The notes: generated by a model not told the origin, from the sequence alone. Counted from the first letter of the stretch, positions 8,384 to 15,883 are shown. The stretch: 33,388 bases of DNA from Syntrophorhabdus sp. PtaB.Bin047 (GCA_002067235.1 MVQP01000024.1:1-33388), one strand, 5' to 3'. A program made the numbers and translations.

Positions 8384-8524
8384 TTACCGCCGATCCTCCG
8401 CGGCTCCCTTCATTTCCGGCCCTCCATAGAGCGGGAAACACACCAGAATCATCGCGCCGACAGGCATCAAAATGTAAACGGGCAGACTCGTGTATTTCCT
8501 GTTGACAACTTTTCGAACGGCCAT
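8384..8524 (-). CDS. Possible small single-pass membrane protein (46 aa)
   Basis: In the gap between the anti-sigma gene and the sigma-like gene, a minus-strand frame of 46 codons runs from ATG at 8524 to TAA at 8384. It has a basic start (MAVRKVVNRKYTS), one hydrophobic stretch (LPVYILMPVGAMILVCFPLY) and a charged tail ending EDRR. This layout is like a real small membrane protein. Against it, there is no Shine-Dalgarno, a plus-strand promoter overlaps it, and a frame this short can arise by chance in GC-rich DNA. I do not recognise a family. Confidence 0.3.
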   Translation of the reverse strand: MAVRKVVNRKYTSLPVYILMPVGAMILVCFPLYGGPEMKGAAEDRR

Positions 8525-8531
8525 GTAAGGT
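8502..8531 (+). promoter_or_regulatory. Candidate sigma-70 promoter and structured leader of the sigma-like gene
   Basis: TTGACA at 8502-8507 is followed after 18 bases by TAAGGT at 8526-8531, a weak -10. The expected leader contains two small hairpins, GCGAG/CTCGC (8536-8540 with 8551-8555) and CCCGT-ATA-ACGGG (8565-8577). Confidence 0.4.
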
Positions 8532-8596
8532 ATGGGCGAGTCGGGAGCGGCTCGCGGTCATAAGCCCGTATAACGGGGTGTCGCAAGCGTGAGGAC

Positions 8597-9340
8597 GTGT
8601 GCCGGAAGAACTGGCCCTGTCGTTCCGCCCTGACGTTGAGCGCATTGAATATGTCAGGCAACCAGCTGGTTATCAATAACGCGGGTTCTAACCCGATGGT
8701 CGATCTCTCTGAGGTACCGGCACGGCTCCGGGTGACGGCTCTTTCCATAAAGGAGACCGTACGGTCCCGGGTTCCCCTGGACGACAGCAAGTACGACAGA
8801 AATGAGAAAGTCGATGAGCTCTATCTTCGATGGTCGCAGTCGCCCGCCAGCCCTCCAGAGAACCGGTACGAGACGGTCGTTCTCCTTTTCTGGGAGCTCT
8901 ACAGGCCAAGGATCATGGCCATAGCAAGGAAGTACAGGTCTTTAAGCCCCGTCTTCGATGATGACGATCTCCAGCAAACAGGCCTTCTCGGGATCTTCCA
9001 GGCATTGACGAAGTACGATCACGCCGAACATATAGATATGCGATTCTCCACCTACCTCGAATGGTCCGTGCGGAATGTCTTCCAGCGCACCATAGGTTAC
9101 GCCGACAAGTTCGTCGAGATCTACGACAACGATGACGGTTTCCTGCGCGTCATCAGTTACCGGGAATTCCTGGTGAGGAAGAAGACAATCGTATCCGAGG
9201 GGCACAAGTACATCATCAGGTCGAGGCAGTGCTACCTTTCAGACATGCAGCACACTTCCCGCTGCGGCCCGCAGGATGCGCCTTTTCTCCTGGCAGCCGC
9301 CGAACACGCCGGGTGGGATGAAAGCGACGATCGATCATGA
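8597..9340 (+). CDS. Sigma-70 region 2-like protein lacking region 4
   Basis: The only recognisable domain is a sigma-70 region 2, about residues 95-180 of the frame (RPRIMAIARKYRS, DDDLQQTGLLGIFQALTKYD, MRFSTYLEWSVRNVFQRT). The spacing of 'DL.Q.G..G...A...YD' and 'FSTY....VRN' is typical of core-binding and -10-recognition helices. The C-terminal 70 residues show no region 3 or 4 helix-turn-helix. The protein may bind RNA polymerase core without -35 recognition, or be a divergent, non-promoter-binding relative. The start is unresolved: GTG at 8597 has GAGGA only one base upstream, and ATGs at 8651 and 8696 lack Shine-Dalgarnos; an in-frame stop at 8590-8592 limits the 5' end. It overlaps the next gene by ATGA. 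Confidence 0.7.
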   Translation: MCRKNWPCRSALTLSALNMSGNQLVINNAGSNPMVDLSEVPARLRVTALSIKETVRSRVPLDDSKYDRNEKVDELYLRWSQSPASPPENRYETVVLLFWELYRPRIMAIARKYRSLSPVFDDDDLQQTGLLGIFQALTKYDHAEHIDMRFSTYLEWSVRNVFQRTIGYADKFVEIYDNDDGFLRVISYREFLVRKKTIVSEGHKYIIRSRQCYLSDMQHTSRCGPQDAPFLLAAAEHAGWDESDDRS

Positions 9341-9978
9341 GGAGTAAAGGTTCGATGGATAAAGAGGAAGGTGTTCGGGAACACAACAGATGCTCCGGGG
9401 AAACCCGAACCGAAAACGCGACCGCTGCCGGGGAACTCGACAGTATCAGGGAAAGGGCGCTGCAGATCCTCGCGAACTACCGGAAGACAAAGGCCGTTAT
9501 CAGGAAGGAGGTCAGGAAGGAATATGCAACCGAGATCCGTCATCTCGAGAATGAGCGGTCGCAAAGAGAGACGGTCATCAAGGAAAAGATGATGGAGATC
9601 GACCGGCTGCAGGAGAGAATAGGATCACTCAACAACGAGGTGTTCGGACTTCGGTCGAAAAGCAAGTTGTGGGAACACGAATGCGCGAGGATATCCGATA
9701 CCTATCACAGAACGGTCCTGTATTATTCAAACCCCGGGCTCGTGGAGATACAACTCCAGGTAATCTCCGAGTACGTCGACGCGCTCGCCAGATTTGTCAG
9801 CGTACACAAATGGGACAAGGACACTGCGGTCATGGCGGAGAAATACCGCGCTTCCATTCATGCAAAACTGCGCGAAGTCATCCGTGGGATCGACATGAAC
9901 CCCAGAGAGGACACGTCCCTCGTCTCGGCACGAAAAAAAATCGACACCGTGCCGGCAGATAATGACACGAAAATATAG
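9337..9978 (+). CDS. Coiled-coil protein of unknown function
   Basis: I recognise no family in this 213-residue protein. An acidic, disordered N-terminus (1-30) is followed by a strongly charged heptad-rich segment, about residues 35-110 (RKEVRKEYATEIRHLENE, ETVIKEKMMEIDRLQERI), which predicts a long coiled coil. The C-terminal part is helical and mixed (YYSNPGLVEIQLQVISEYVDALARFV). There is no signal peptide or membrane segment, so it is probably cytoplasmic. Its ATG overlaps the stop of the sigma-like gene (9337-9340), implying stoichiometric expression. A role as partner, chaperone or regulator of that protein is an inference from coupling alone. A longer first ATG (9337) and a second (9355, MDKEEG) are both possible. 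Confidence 0.7.
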   Translation: MRSKGSMDKEEGVREHNRCSGETRTENATAAGELDSIRERALQILANYRKTKAVIRKEVRKEYATEIRHLENERSQRETVIKEKMMEIDRLQERIGSLNNEVFGLRSKSKLWEHECARISDTYHRTVLYYSNPGLVEIQLQVISEYVDALARFVSVHKWDKDTAVMAEKYRASIHAKLREVIRGIDMNPREDTSLVSARKKIDTVPADNDTKI

Positions 9979-9996
9979 CTGACGGGCTCTAAAGCT

Positions 9997-10263
9997 TTAC
10001 TTCTTCAACACCTGCATCGGCTTCGAGCAGCACACGAGATCGCAAACCCCGACACAGTTGCATGCAGTATCCACAGAGACGATAAGCCCGCACACACCGC
10101 ATGAATACCTGATCCCCTTCTTGTTGACGGCCTTCGCGGGAGCAGGTTTCGCCTTCGCGGGAGCAGCCTTCTTCGCGGGCTTTGCCGTTGCCGGTTTCGC
10201 CTTCGCGGGAGCAGCCTTCTTCACTGCGGGTTTCGGTTTTGCGGCTACACCCTTTGTCGCCAT
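9997..10263 (-). CDS. Histone H1-like tail fused to a desulforedoxin-like knuckle
   Basis: The 88-residue protein has two parts. Residues 1-50 are a Lys/Ala/Pro repeat tail (KKAAPAKAKPA), like bacterial histone-H1 homologues and the C-terminus of AlgP, and should bind DNA electrostatically. Residues 52-88 read YSCGVCGLIVSV...DLVCCSKPM, which matches the desulforedoxin/desulfoferrodoxin N-terminal pattern C-x2-C...C-C-x-K-P-M. The four presumed metal ligands are C55, C58, C78 and C79; three extra Cys (68, 70, 74) lie in the loop. The Shine-Dalgarno GGGGG lies just upstream of the ATG at 10263. It shares the promoter of the neighbouring H1-like gene. A redox- or metal-sensing nucleoid protein is conceivable but unproven. 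Confidence 0.8.
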   Translation of the reverse strand: MATKGVAAKPKPAVKKAAPAKAKPATAKPAKKAAPAKAKPAPAKAVNKKGIRYSCGVCGLIVSVDTACNCVGVCDLVCCSKPMQVLKK

Positions 10264-10276
10264 GGATGGCCCCCTT

Positions 10277-10603
10277 TTACTTTTTCGCGGGCGCTTTCTT
10301 TGCCGCAGGTTTCTTCGCCGCGGGTTTCTTTGTTGTCGTCGTCGAAGCTGCGGGTTTCGCCTTCGCCGCGGTTGCCTTCTTTGCCGGCGCCTTCTTTGCG
10401 GCAGGTTTCGCCTTCGCGGGAGCAGCCTTCTTCACTGCGGGTTTCGCCTTCGCGGGAGCAGCCTTCTTTGCCGGCGCCTTCTTTGCGGCAGGTTTCGCCT
10501 TCGCGGGAGCAGCCTTCTTTGCCGGCGCCTTCACTGTCTTCTTTGTTTCTGCCTTTACAGCCGTTGCCGCCTTACTTTTCTTCGTAGAGCATCTTGTCGC
10601 CAT
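10277..10603 (-). CDS. Histone H1-like / AlgP-like Lys-Ala-Pro repeat protein
   Basis: The 108-residue product is almost entirely Lys, Ala and Pro, arranged in repeats of KKAAPAKAKPA and AAKKAPAKK. It has no aromatic residues after the start and no hydrophobic core, so it is intrinsically disordered and highly basic. Such proteins condense DNA and act as nucleoid-associated proteins. The ATG at 10603 follows GAGGGGG; a longer frame from 10636 lacks a good ribosome site. It sits 13 bases upstream of the H1-desulforedoxin gene and shares near-identical DNA repeats with it, so the pair probably arose by duplication with later domain gain or loss. The opposite strand is open by composition only and is not coding. 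Confidence 0.85.
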   Translation of the reverse strand: MATRCSTKKSKAATAVKAETKKTVKAPAKKAAPAKAKPAAKKAPAKKAAPAKAKPAVKKAAPAKAKPAAKKAPAKKATAAKAKPAASTTTTKKPAAKKPAAKKAPAKK

Positions 10604-10651
10604 GATTCCCCCTCGCTTTAGGTTTTTGTAGCGCAAATCTATTTATTTTTT

Positions 10652-10689
10652 ATTGTATATCAATAAAACATTCTGTCAAGAAAGAATGT
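10652..10689 (-). promoter_or_regulatory. Promoter of the H1-like genes overlapping an inverted repeat
   Basis: On the minus strand TTGACA (10674-10679) and TACAAT (10652-10657) are 16 bases apart, a good sigma-70 promoter. An inverted repeat, ACATTCT-N8-AGAATGT (10668-10689), overlaps the -35 box. It could be an operator. Because T-rich sequence follows on the minus strand, it could also be the terminator of the upstream VTT gene; the two roles cannot be separated by eye. Confidence 0.6.
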
Positions 10690-10713
10690 GAAAAAAAAGC
10701 CATTTATTTCAAA

Positions 10714-11466
10714 TTACTTCCGGCCGAGGAAGACGCGTGTCCTGCGGACTGCCCTGACAATCTTCCTGATCAGGTAGCCCCTGGCCAGATAGAGAACGAA
10801 GGTCAGAACAATGCTCAGAGAAAGAAGGACGAAGAACAGGCGGTATTGCTGGGAGTACACGGCGGTGCCCTGCATGGTCAGCATCAGCGTTCCAGGCAGT
10901 CTTCCGAAGACGTTCATTATGATGAAGTCGATGAGCCTGATGCGGGTCAATCCCAGAAGGTAGCACAGCGAATCCTTCGGAAAGCCGGGGATGAGGAAGA
11001 GAATGAAGGACACGTTGAGCCCTTTGTGGGTGACAAAGAAATTGAACTTGTCTATGTAAGCCTTCTTTACGACCTTTTCCACGAATCGCAATCCAAGCAT
11101 CCTCGAGATTGCGAATGCACCGAGAGAACCGAGGGTGAGGCCGATCGTGGAGAGGATCGCTCCCCAGGTGTTGCCGAAGATAAGGCCTCCGACGAATCCT
11201 GTTATCTCACCAGGCACCGGGGCGAAAACGACCTGGAGGCATTGGATCATGATGAACACGATCGCCGCGAAGGGTCCGAAAGAGAGGATGAAGAGGCGCA
11301 GTTTCTTGTAGTCGAAAAAGAAACGATAGTAGGCGACGATCTCTTTCCACGCGCCCTCCTGGTAAGAGTAGAAGATGAGAAAGATGAGAAGCAACGTGAA
11401 CAACGCAAGGATGAAACGCAGAATGCGAGAGACGGTCTTTGATTTGACGAGTGACGTTCGGATCAA
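10714..11466 (-). CDS. VTT-domain (TVP38/TMEM64, DedA-like) membrane protein
   Basis: This 250-residue inner-membrane protein has about six hydrophobic segments. The VTT/SNARE-associated core includes the re-entrant motif 'FAPVPGEITGFVGGLIFGNTWGAI' near residues 80-105 and the second motif 'FILFLIPGFPKDSLCYLLGL' near 150-170. VTT proteins are linked to lipid scrambling and membrane homeostasis, with the substrate usually undefined. The start is a TTG at 11466 that overlaps the stop of the PilB-like gene (TTGA), and no internal ATG precedes the first membrane segment, so translational coupling is the best explanation. A link between this membrane protein and the ATPase is unusual and not explained by known systems. 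Confidence 0.85.
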   Translation of the reverse strand: MIRTSLVKSKTVSRILRFILALFTLLLIFLIFYSYQEGAWKEIVAYYRFFFDYKKLRLFILSFGPFAAIVFIMIQCLQVVFAPVPGEITGFVGGLIFGNTWGAILSTIGLTLGSLGAFAISRMLGLRFVEKVVKKAYIDKFNFFVTHKGLNVSFILFLIPGFPKDSLCYLLGLTRIRLIDFIIMNVFGRLPGTLMLTMQGTAVYSQQYRLFFVLLSLSIVLTFVLYLARGYLIRKIVRAVRRTRVFLGRK

Positions 11467-13478
11467 TTCTGGACCGCGACTGTCCGGAGGACTTCGTCAA
11501 CAGTTGTGAGCCCTTCACTGAGAAGGATAAGACAATACTCCTTCAGGGCCTTCATGCCGCTTCTAATCGCCGCGTCCCGGATGGCCAGGGTGTCGGCCCC
11601 TTCCGCAATGAGATGCCTGAGCTCTTCGTTGACGATAAGGACCTCATACACTCCGACCCTTCCTTTGTATCCCGTTCCCCCGCACACGTCGCATCCCTTT
11701 CCTTTATATAGCGTGGTGTTCTCGTCGAGATCGAGGTATTTCAGGATCATGGGGTCGGGCTGGTAGGCTTCCTTGCACTTGCCGCAGATCCTGCGCACGA
11801 GGCGCTGGGCGATGATGCCGATGACGGAGGTGGAGATGAGAAATGGTTCGATGCCCATTTCGGAGAGACGCATGAAGGTGCTTGGAGCATCGTTGGCATG
11901 GAGCGTCGTGAAGACGAGGTGGCCCGTGAGTGCCGCCTCGACGGCGATCTTCGCAGTCTCCGTGTCGCGTGTCTCGCCGACGAGAATGATGTCCGGGTCC
12001 TGCCTCAGGAAGGCCCTCAGAACCCGCGCAAAGTCGAGCCCGATGTCGGAGTTCACCTGCACCTGGTTGACGCCCTCGAGGTCATATTCGACAGGGTCTT
12101 CGACGGTGGATATGTTGACGCCTATGTCGTTGATCTCGGCAAGCGAGCTGTAAAGCGTCGTGCTCTTTCCCGACCCTGTCGGGCCCGTGACGTAGATGAT
12201 GCCGTAGGGCTTCTTGATCATGTCGCGGACAAGCTCGAGGACGGGCGCGTGGGAGATGAGCTTGTCGAGGCCCATCGTCGTGTTCGTCTTGTCGAGGATC
12301 CTTGTACAGATCTTCTCTCCGAACTTCGTCGGAACCGTGGATACACGGAAGTCGACGGACTTGCTGCCGAGTTTGATGGTGATCCTGCCGTCCTGCGGAA
12401 GACGGCGCTCCGTGATGTCCAGTTTCGATATGATCTTCACCCTGCTGATGAGCGGCAGCTGCACCTTCTTGGGAAGCATCATCTCTTCGCGCAGCACACC
12501 GTCGATGCGGTACCGCACGCGCAGTCCGCGCTCCATGGGTTCGATATGGATATCGCTTGCGCCCTTCTTCAGGGCCATGGCGATGATGTTGTTCGTGAGC
12601 CTGATGATGGGGGCGCCCTCGGCCTCGCGCGCGAGATCGGTTATCCCCGAATCGTCTTCCTGGCCTTCGTCGAACTCGACATCCTTCATGATGTCCGACT
12701 GGATGTGGTCCATGGAGTCGAGGAAATCGTCGAGGTTGACCTCTGTCTTCTCCTCGACGAGGGGCTTCGTGATGCTCTTGTATTCGCCTTCCATGAACTG
12801 CTTGAAATCTTCCTCGGAGACGATGACCTGATCGAGGGCGACGCTCTTCGTGAACTTGGCCTTGACGAGCCTGCGCGCTTCATCGAGGGCGAGTATGTCC
12901 TGGGGGTTCACCATGGCGATGGTCAGGCTCCCGTTTCCGTACGACGTGGCAAGCATCCTGTACTTCAATGCTTCCGCCTCGGGTATGACGGTGATGAAAT
13001 CGGGATCGATCTTGAGCGTCTGCATGGAGACGACGCCCATGCTCTTCTGCGTGTTCATCTCCTCGATGCGTTCCGCAACTATCTTGTTGATGGATATGGA
13101 GATGCTCGGATGCTCGAGGAGCAGCGCGTCGAAGTCCTTCTTTTCGAGGACGAAGAGCTCCGTGGCCGCGATGGCCATGACCGTGGCGGAGCGGGGCTTG
13201 CCGGTCAGAAGCGCCATCTCGCCGAAGCACGCCCCCATGCCGAGCGTTGCGATGGTGAGATCGACACCGAGGTTCTGCTCCCTCTTCTTTACTTCGACCT
13301 GTCCATTCTTGATGATGAACATCGCGTCGCCGGAGGCGCCTTCACGCACAATGGCCGTGTTCGGCGGATAGACCCTCTCCCGAAGTTTCGTAGAAAGCTT
13401 CTCCAGGTCGCCATCCTCGAGAGCGCGGAACAGCTCCGTGTTCTTGAGCGACGAAACCCTGTCCATGACAGCGCTCAC
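11463..13478 (-). CDS. PilB/GspE-type secretion ATPase with N-terminal cyclic-nucleotide-binding domain
   Basis: The 671-residue protein combines three modules. Residues 1-135 form a cNMP-binding domain with the phosphate-binding cassette FGEMALLTGKPRSATV. Residues about 155-255 form a MshEN/T2SSE N-domain, a fold that binds c-di-GMP in relatives. Residues about 270-670 form the hexameric ATPase, with Walker A GPTGSGKST near 433, ILVGETRDTETA (Walker B), the His box LHANDA, and a zinc C4 site (CGKC near 565, CDVC about 35 residues later). It should power type IV pilus or type II secretion assembly. The GTG start at 13478 has GGAGG eight bases upstream. No pilin, PilC or PilM-Q gene is nearby. 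It is coupled to the VTT gene. Confidence 0.92.
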   Translation of the reverse strand: MSAVMDRVSSLKNTELFRALEDGDLEKLSTKLRERVYPPNTAIVREGASGDAMFIIKNGQVEVKKREQNLGVDLTIATLGMGACFGEMALLTGKPRSATVMAIAATELFVLEKKDFDALLLEHPSISISINKIVAERIEEMNTQKSMGVVSMQTLKIDPDFITVIPEAEALKYRMLATSYGNGSLTIAMVNPQDILALDEARRLVKAKFTKSVALDQVIVSEEDFKQFMEGEYKSITKPLVEEKTEVNLDDFLDSMDHIQSDIMKDVEFDEGQEDDSGITDLAREAEGAPIIRLTNNIIAMALKKGASDIHIEPMERGLRVRYRIDGVLREEMMLPKKVQLPLISRVKIISKLDITERRLPQDGRITIKLGSKSVDFRVSTVPTKFGEKICTRILDKTNTTMGLDKLISHAPVLELVRDMIKKPYGIIYVTGPTGSGKSTTLYSSLAEINDIGVNISTVEDPVEYDLEGVNQVQVNSDIGLDFARVLRAFLRQDPDIILVGETRDTETAKIAVEAALTGHLVFTTLHANDAPSTFMRLSEMGIEPFLISTSVIGIIAQRLVRRICGKCKEAYQPDPMILKYLDLDENTTLYKGKGCDVCGGTGYKGRVGVYEVLIVNEELRHLIAEGADTLAIRDAAIRSGMKALKEYCLILLSEGLTTVDEVLRTVAVQN

Positions 13479-13554
13479 CGTGACATCCTCCAGGGTCCTG
13501 GGCCCCGATCGTTCATCTGTCCCTTAAGCTCCACCGGGATAGTTGAAGTCTTTG

Positions 13555-13588
13555 AGGCCGGCTTGAAGCCAGCCTGCTGAAAATTATA
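13555..13588 (-). promoter_or_regulatory. Possible -10 box and 5' hairpin of the PilB-like gene
   Basis: On the minus strand TATAAT occurs at 13583-13588 without a convincing -35 partner. It is followed by a hairpin, AGGC-GGCT-TGA-AGCC-GCCT with one mismatch (13555-13575), which would sit at the very 5' end of the transcript. Between here and the VWA stop codon, CGCGAC/GTCGCG (13639-13658) may be a weak terminator. Confidence 0.3.
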
Positions 13589-13666
13589 AAGGATATTCTC
13601 AAAAATAGTAATAGTTATTTTCGCCCGCGCCACATCCGCGCGACCGGCCCCTGTCGCGAGGAAATC

Positions 13667-14884
13667 CTACTGATGGAGAAGGTTCCTCGTCTTCGACGTC
13701 AATGCCTTTATCGCATCTTTCAGGCCGTCGATGGTGAGCTCGTACATGGGGAAGAGCTTGCCGATGGTGTCAACGGTGTAATGCCCCCAGAAGTTCTTGT
13801 GTGTCGGGTTGAGCCATACCGAGTGCGGGAAATGATCCCGTATCTTTGTGAGCCACTCGAGGCCCGGCTTGTCGTTCGTCGAGAAGTAATCGATGCAACC
13901 GTTGACCTCGAAGAGCTCCGAATATGCCATCCTGGCGTCGCCGACGAGTATGAGCTTGTAGTTCTTGTTGAAGAGCGAGAAAAGCTTCTCCGTCGGCACA
14001 TTCTTGTAGTTGGCCATATCCTCGTATATATCCTGGTAAATGCAGTTGTGAAAGAAGAAGTAGCGGAACTCCTTGAAGTGGTTCGCCTGTGTGGCCGCGG
14101 AAAAGAGCTTCTCGCACAGTTCCGTGTAGGGCAGCATCGATCCGCCGGTGTCCATGAGAAGGATGATCCGCACCGAGTTCTCCCGGGACTTGCTGAAGAC
14201 GAGCTCGATCTCGCCGCCTTCCTTCGCCGTCTTGTCGATGGTCTCCTCTATGTCCAGCTCTTCCTCGGTGCCCTCGCGCTTGAGCTCGCGCAGTTTCTTC
14301 AGGGCCATCTTCGTCTGCCGCACATCGAGGATGATGTCGTTGCGGTAGTTCCGGTACCTTCGCTCCGTGGCCACTTTGGAGGCCGACTGCATCCATGACT
14401 CTCCCCCGACTCTGATCCCGCCGGGATGATACCCGTAGGCACCGAAGGGAGATTTGCCTCCCGTGCCGACCCATTTGCTCCCGCCGTCGTGGCGCTCTTT
14501 CTGCTCTTTCAGGCGCTCCCTGAACTGCCGCATCAGTTCCTCGAGGTCATGGGTGCGCTTGAACTCCTCGAGCTGCCTCTGAAACTCCATTATCTCTTCA
14601 GGACTCATCTTCGGCAGCCGGTTGAGCGGGTTCTCGAGCCATCCCAGCACCTTGTCGAGCTCGACATCCTCGGTGGCGATACCGCCGAAGAACTCCTGGA
14701 AGGCAAGATCATAGGCGTCGTAGTATGCCTCGCTCTTGACAAGAAAGGCTCTGCCGATATGATAGAGATGGTTGAGACTCGATTGAAAATGACCTTCATA
14801 CAAGGCTTCAATAAAGGACATCCATTCCTTGATGGAAACGGGGACGCCCTTCTTTCGCAGCGTGAAGAAGTAATCTATGAACAT
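13667..14884 (-). CDS. CoxE-like VWA domain protein, partner of the MoxR ATPase
   Basis: The 405-residue protein begins MFIDYFFTLRKKGVPVS, typical of CoxE-like VWA proteins. A helical N-terminal half (about 1-190) with Gly/Lys-rich linker precedes a VWA domain whose MIDAS strand reads ILLMDTGGSM near residue 240, so the canonical DxSxS is DxGxS here. It ends with metal-site and helical segments (LILVGDARMAYSELF, SVWLNPT). With a MoxR ATPase such proteins act in cofactor insertion or assembly of metalloenzymes, as in CO dehydrogenase maturation. The ATG at 14884 lies two bases after the MoxR stop, whose codons carry the AGAAGG ribosome site. The client enzyme is unknown. Confidence 0.88.
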   Translation of the reverse strand: MFIDYFFTLRKKGVPVSIKEWMSFIEALYEGHFQSSLNHLYHIGRAFLVKSEAYYDAYDLAFQEFFGGIATEDVELDKVLGWLENPLNRLPKMSPEEIMEFQRQLEEFKRTHDLEELMRQFRERLKEQKERHDGGSKWVGTGGKSPFGAYGYHPGGIRVGGESWMQSASKVATERRYRNYRNDIILDVRQTKMALKKLRELKREGTEEELDIEETIDKTAKEGGEIELVFSKSRENSVRIILLMDTGGSMLPYTELCEKLFSAATQANHFKEFRYFFFHNCIYQDIYEDMANYKNVPTEKLFSLFNKNYKLILVGDARMAYSELFEVNGCIDYFSTNDKPGLEWLTKIRDHFPHSVWLNPTHKNFWGHYTVDTIGKLFPMYELTIDGLKDAIKALTSKTRNLLHQ

Positions 14885-14886
14885 GG

Positions 14887-15738
14887 CTACCTTCTTCTGA
14901 ATCCAAATCCACCCTGGTTCGTCGAGACACGCACGAACCTGTCCGTATCCTGTTCGTTCTTGAGGAGCGTCCCGAGAAAGGGGATCTCGTTGTTGATCTT
15001 CTCGATCTTGATGCCGCCCAGGGCAAGTGCCTTTATCCAGTCGAGGAGCTCGCTTGTGGACGGTCTTTTCTTCAGCCCGTCCATCTCCCGTATCCAGTAG
15101 AACTTCTTCAGGGCCTCCCTGACAAGCTTGTCCTCGATGTCGGGATAGTGGACCTTGATGATCTTCTCCATCATCTCTCCGTCGGGGAACTCGATGTAGT
15201 AGAAGAGACATCTCCTCAGGAACGCGTCAGGGAGTTCCTTTTCCGAGTTGCTCGTTATGATGACGATGGGCCTGTGTTTCGCCGTCACCTCCTCATCGAG
15301 CTCGTTGATGTGAAAACTCATCTCGTCAAGCTCGTTGAGCAGGTCGTTGGGAAACTCGATATCGGCCTTGTCGATCTCATCGATGAGGAGGATGACCTGT
15401 TCGTCACTCGAGAACGCCTGGCCCAGTTTTCCCATCTTTATGTACTGCCTGATGTCGCTGATGTCCTTGTCCTTGAACCGCGCATCGTTGAGCCTCTGCA
15501 CGGTATCGTAGACATACAGGCCGTCGCGGGCCTTGGTGGTCGACTTTATGTTCCAGATGAGGAGCTTCTTGTTGAGCGCCCGGGCGATGCTGTGGGCGAG
15601 GAGAGTCTTTCCCGTGCCCGGTTCGCCCTTCACCACGAGTGGTTTCTTGAGAACCACCGCCACATTGACAATCTCCATGAGTGCTTTCGATGCTATGTAA
15701 TCGTCGCTTCCGCTGTATCCCTGTGAACCGCCTGCCAT
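14887..15738 (-). CDS. MoxR-family AAA+ ATPase
   Basis: The 283-residue AAA+ protein has Walker A GEPGTGKT (residues 38-45), Walker B LLIDEIDKA near 117-125, a sensor-1 region (PIVIITSNSEKELPDAFLRRC) and the 'RRC.FYYIEFP' arm seen in the MoxR/CoxD clade. Together with the VWA protein downstream it forms the widespread MoxR-VWA chaperone-like pair. The start at 15738 has AGGAGG six bases upstream. Expression is driven by a consensus promoter at 15775-15803. A reading in which it activates a specific metalloenzyme is family knowledge; nothing in the window names the client. Confidence 0.92.
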   Translation of the reverse strand: MAGGSQGYSGSDDYIASKALMEIVNVAVVLKKPLVVKGEPGTGKTLLAHSIARALNKKLLIWNIKSTTKARDGLYVYDTVQRLNDARFKDKDISDIRQYIKMGKLGQAFSSDEQVILLIDEIDKADIEFPNDLLNELDEMSFHINELDEEVTAKHRPIVIITSNSEKELPDAFLRRCLFYYIEFPDGEMMEKIIKVHYPDIEDKLVREALKKFYWIREMDGLKKRPSTSELLDWIKALALGGIKIEKINNEIPFLGTLLKNEQDTDRFVRVSTNQGGFGFRRR

Positions 15739-15774
15739 ATGTGGCCTCCTTACGAAAGTTAAAAATTCCGGTAT

Positions 15775-15803
15775 ATTATAAGGTCTCGGCAGACCGATGT
15801 CAA
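15775..15803 (-). promoter_or_regulatory. Full-consensus promoter of the MoxR-VWA operon with a palindrome in the spacer
   Basis: On the minus strand TTGACA (15798-15803) and TATAAT (15775-15780) are exactly 17 bases apart, a perfect consensus sigma-70 promoter. Its spacer contains the inverted repeat GGTCT-CGGC-AGACC (15782-15795), well placed to be an operator. Such a strong promoter would usually need repression. Confidence 0.8.
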
Positions 15804-15883
15804 TTCATAAGCCCCGGTCGGCGGTCCTTCCCCCGGCACGCGCGGCGGTCCTCATCGCCCCTGCCGCCGCTCCCATCTTTTCC

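Noticed and set aside
8536..8577. A c-di-GMP or other riboswitch in the leader of the sigma-like gene
   Set aside because: Only two short hairpins are present; no conserved aptamer core that I know could be matched.
10058..10631. Long plus-strand open frames opposite the H1-like genes, with Phe/Ala- and Arg/Ser-rich products
   Set aside because: They are open because the complementary Lys/Ala/Pro repeats contain few stop codons; the products are repetitive, lack ribosome sites and have no recognisable fold, while the minus-strand genes have a promoter and ribosome sites.
12214..13580. Long plus-strand frames opposite the PilB-like ATPase
   Set aside because: They are mirror frames of a well-supported ATPase gene in GC-rich DNA and show no domain or ribosome site.
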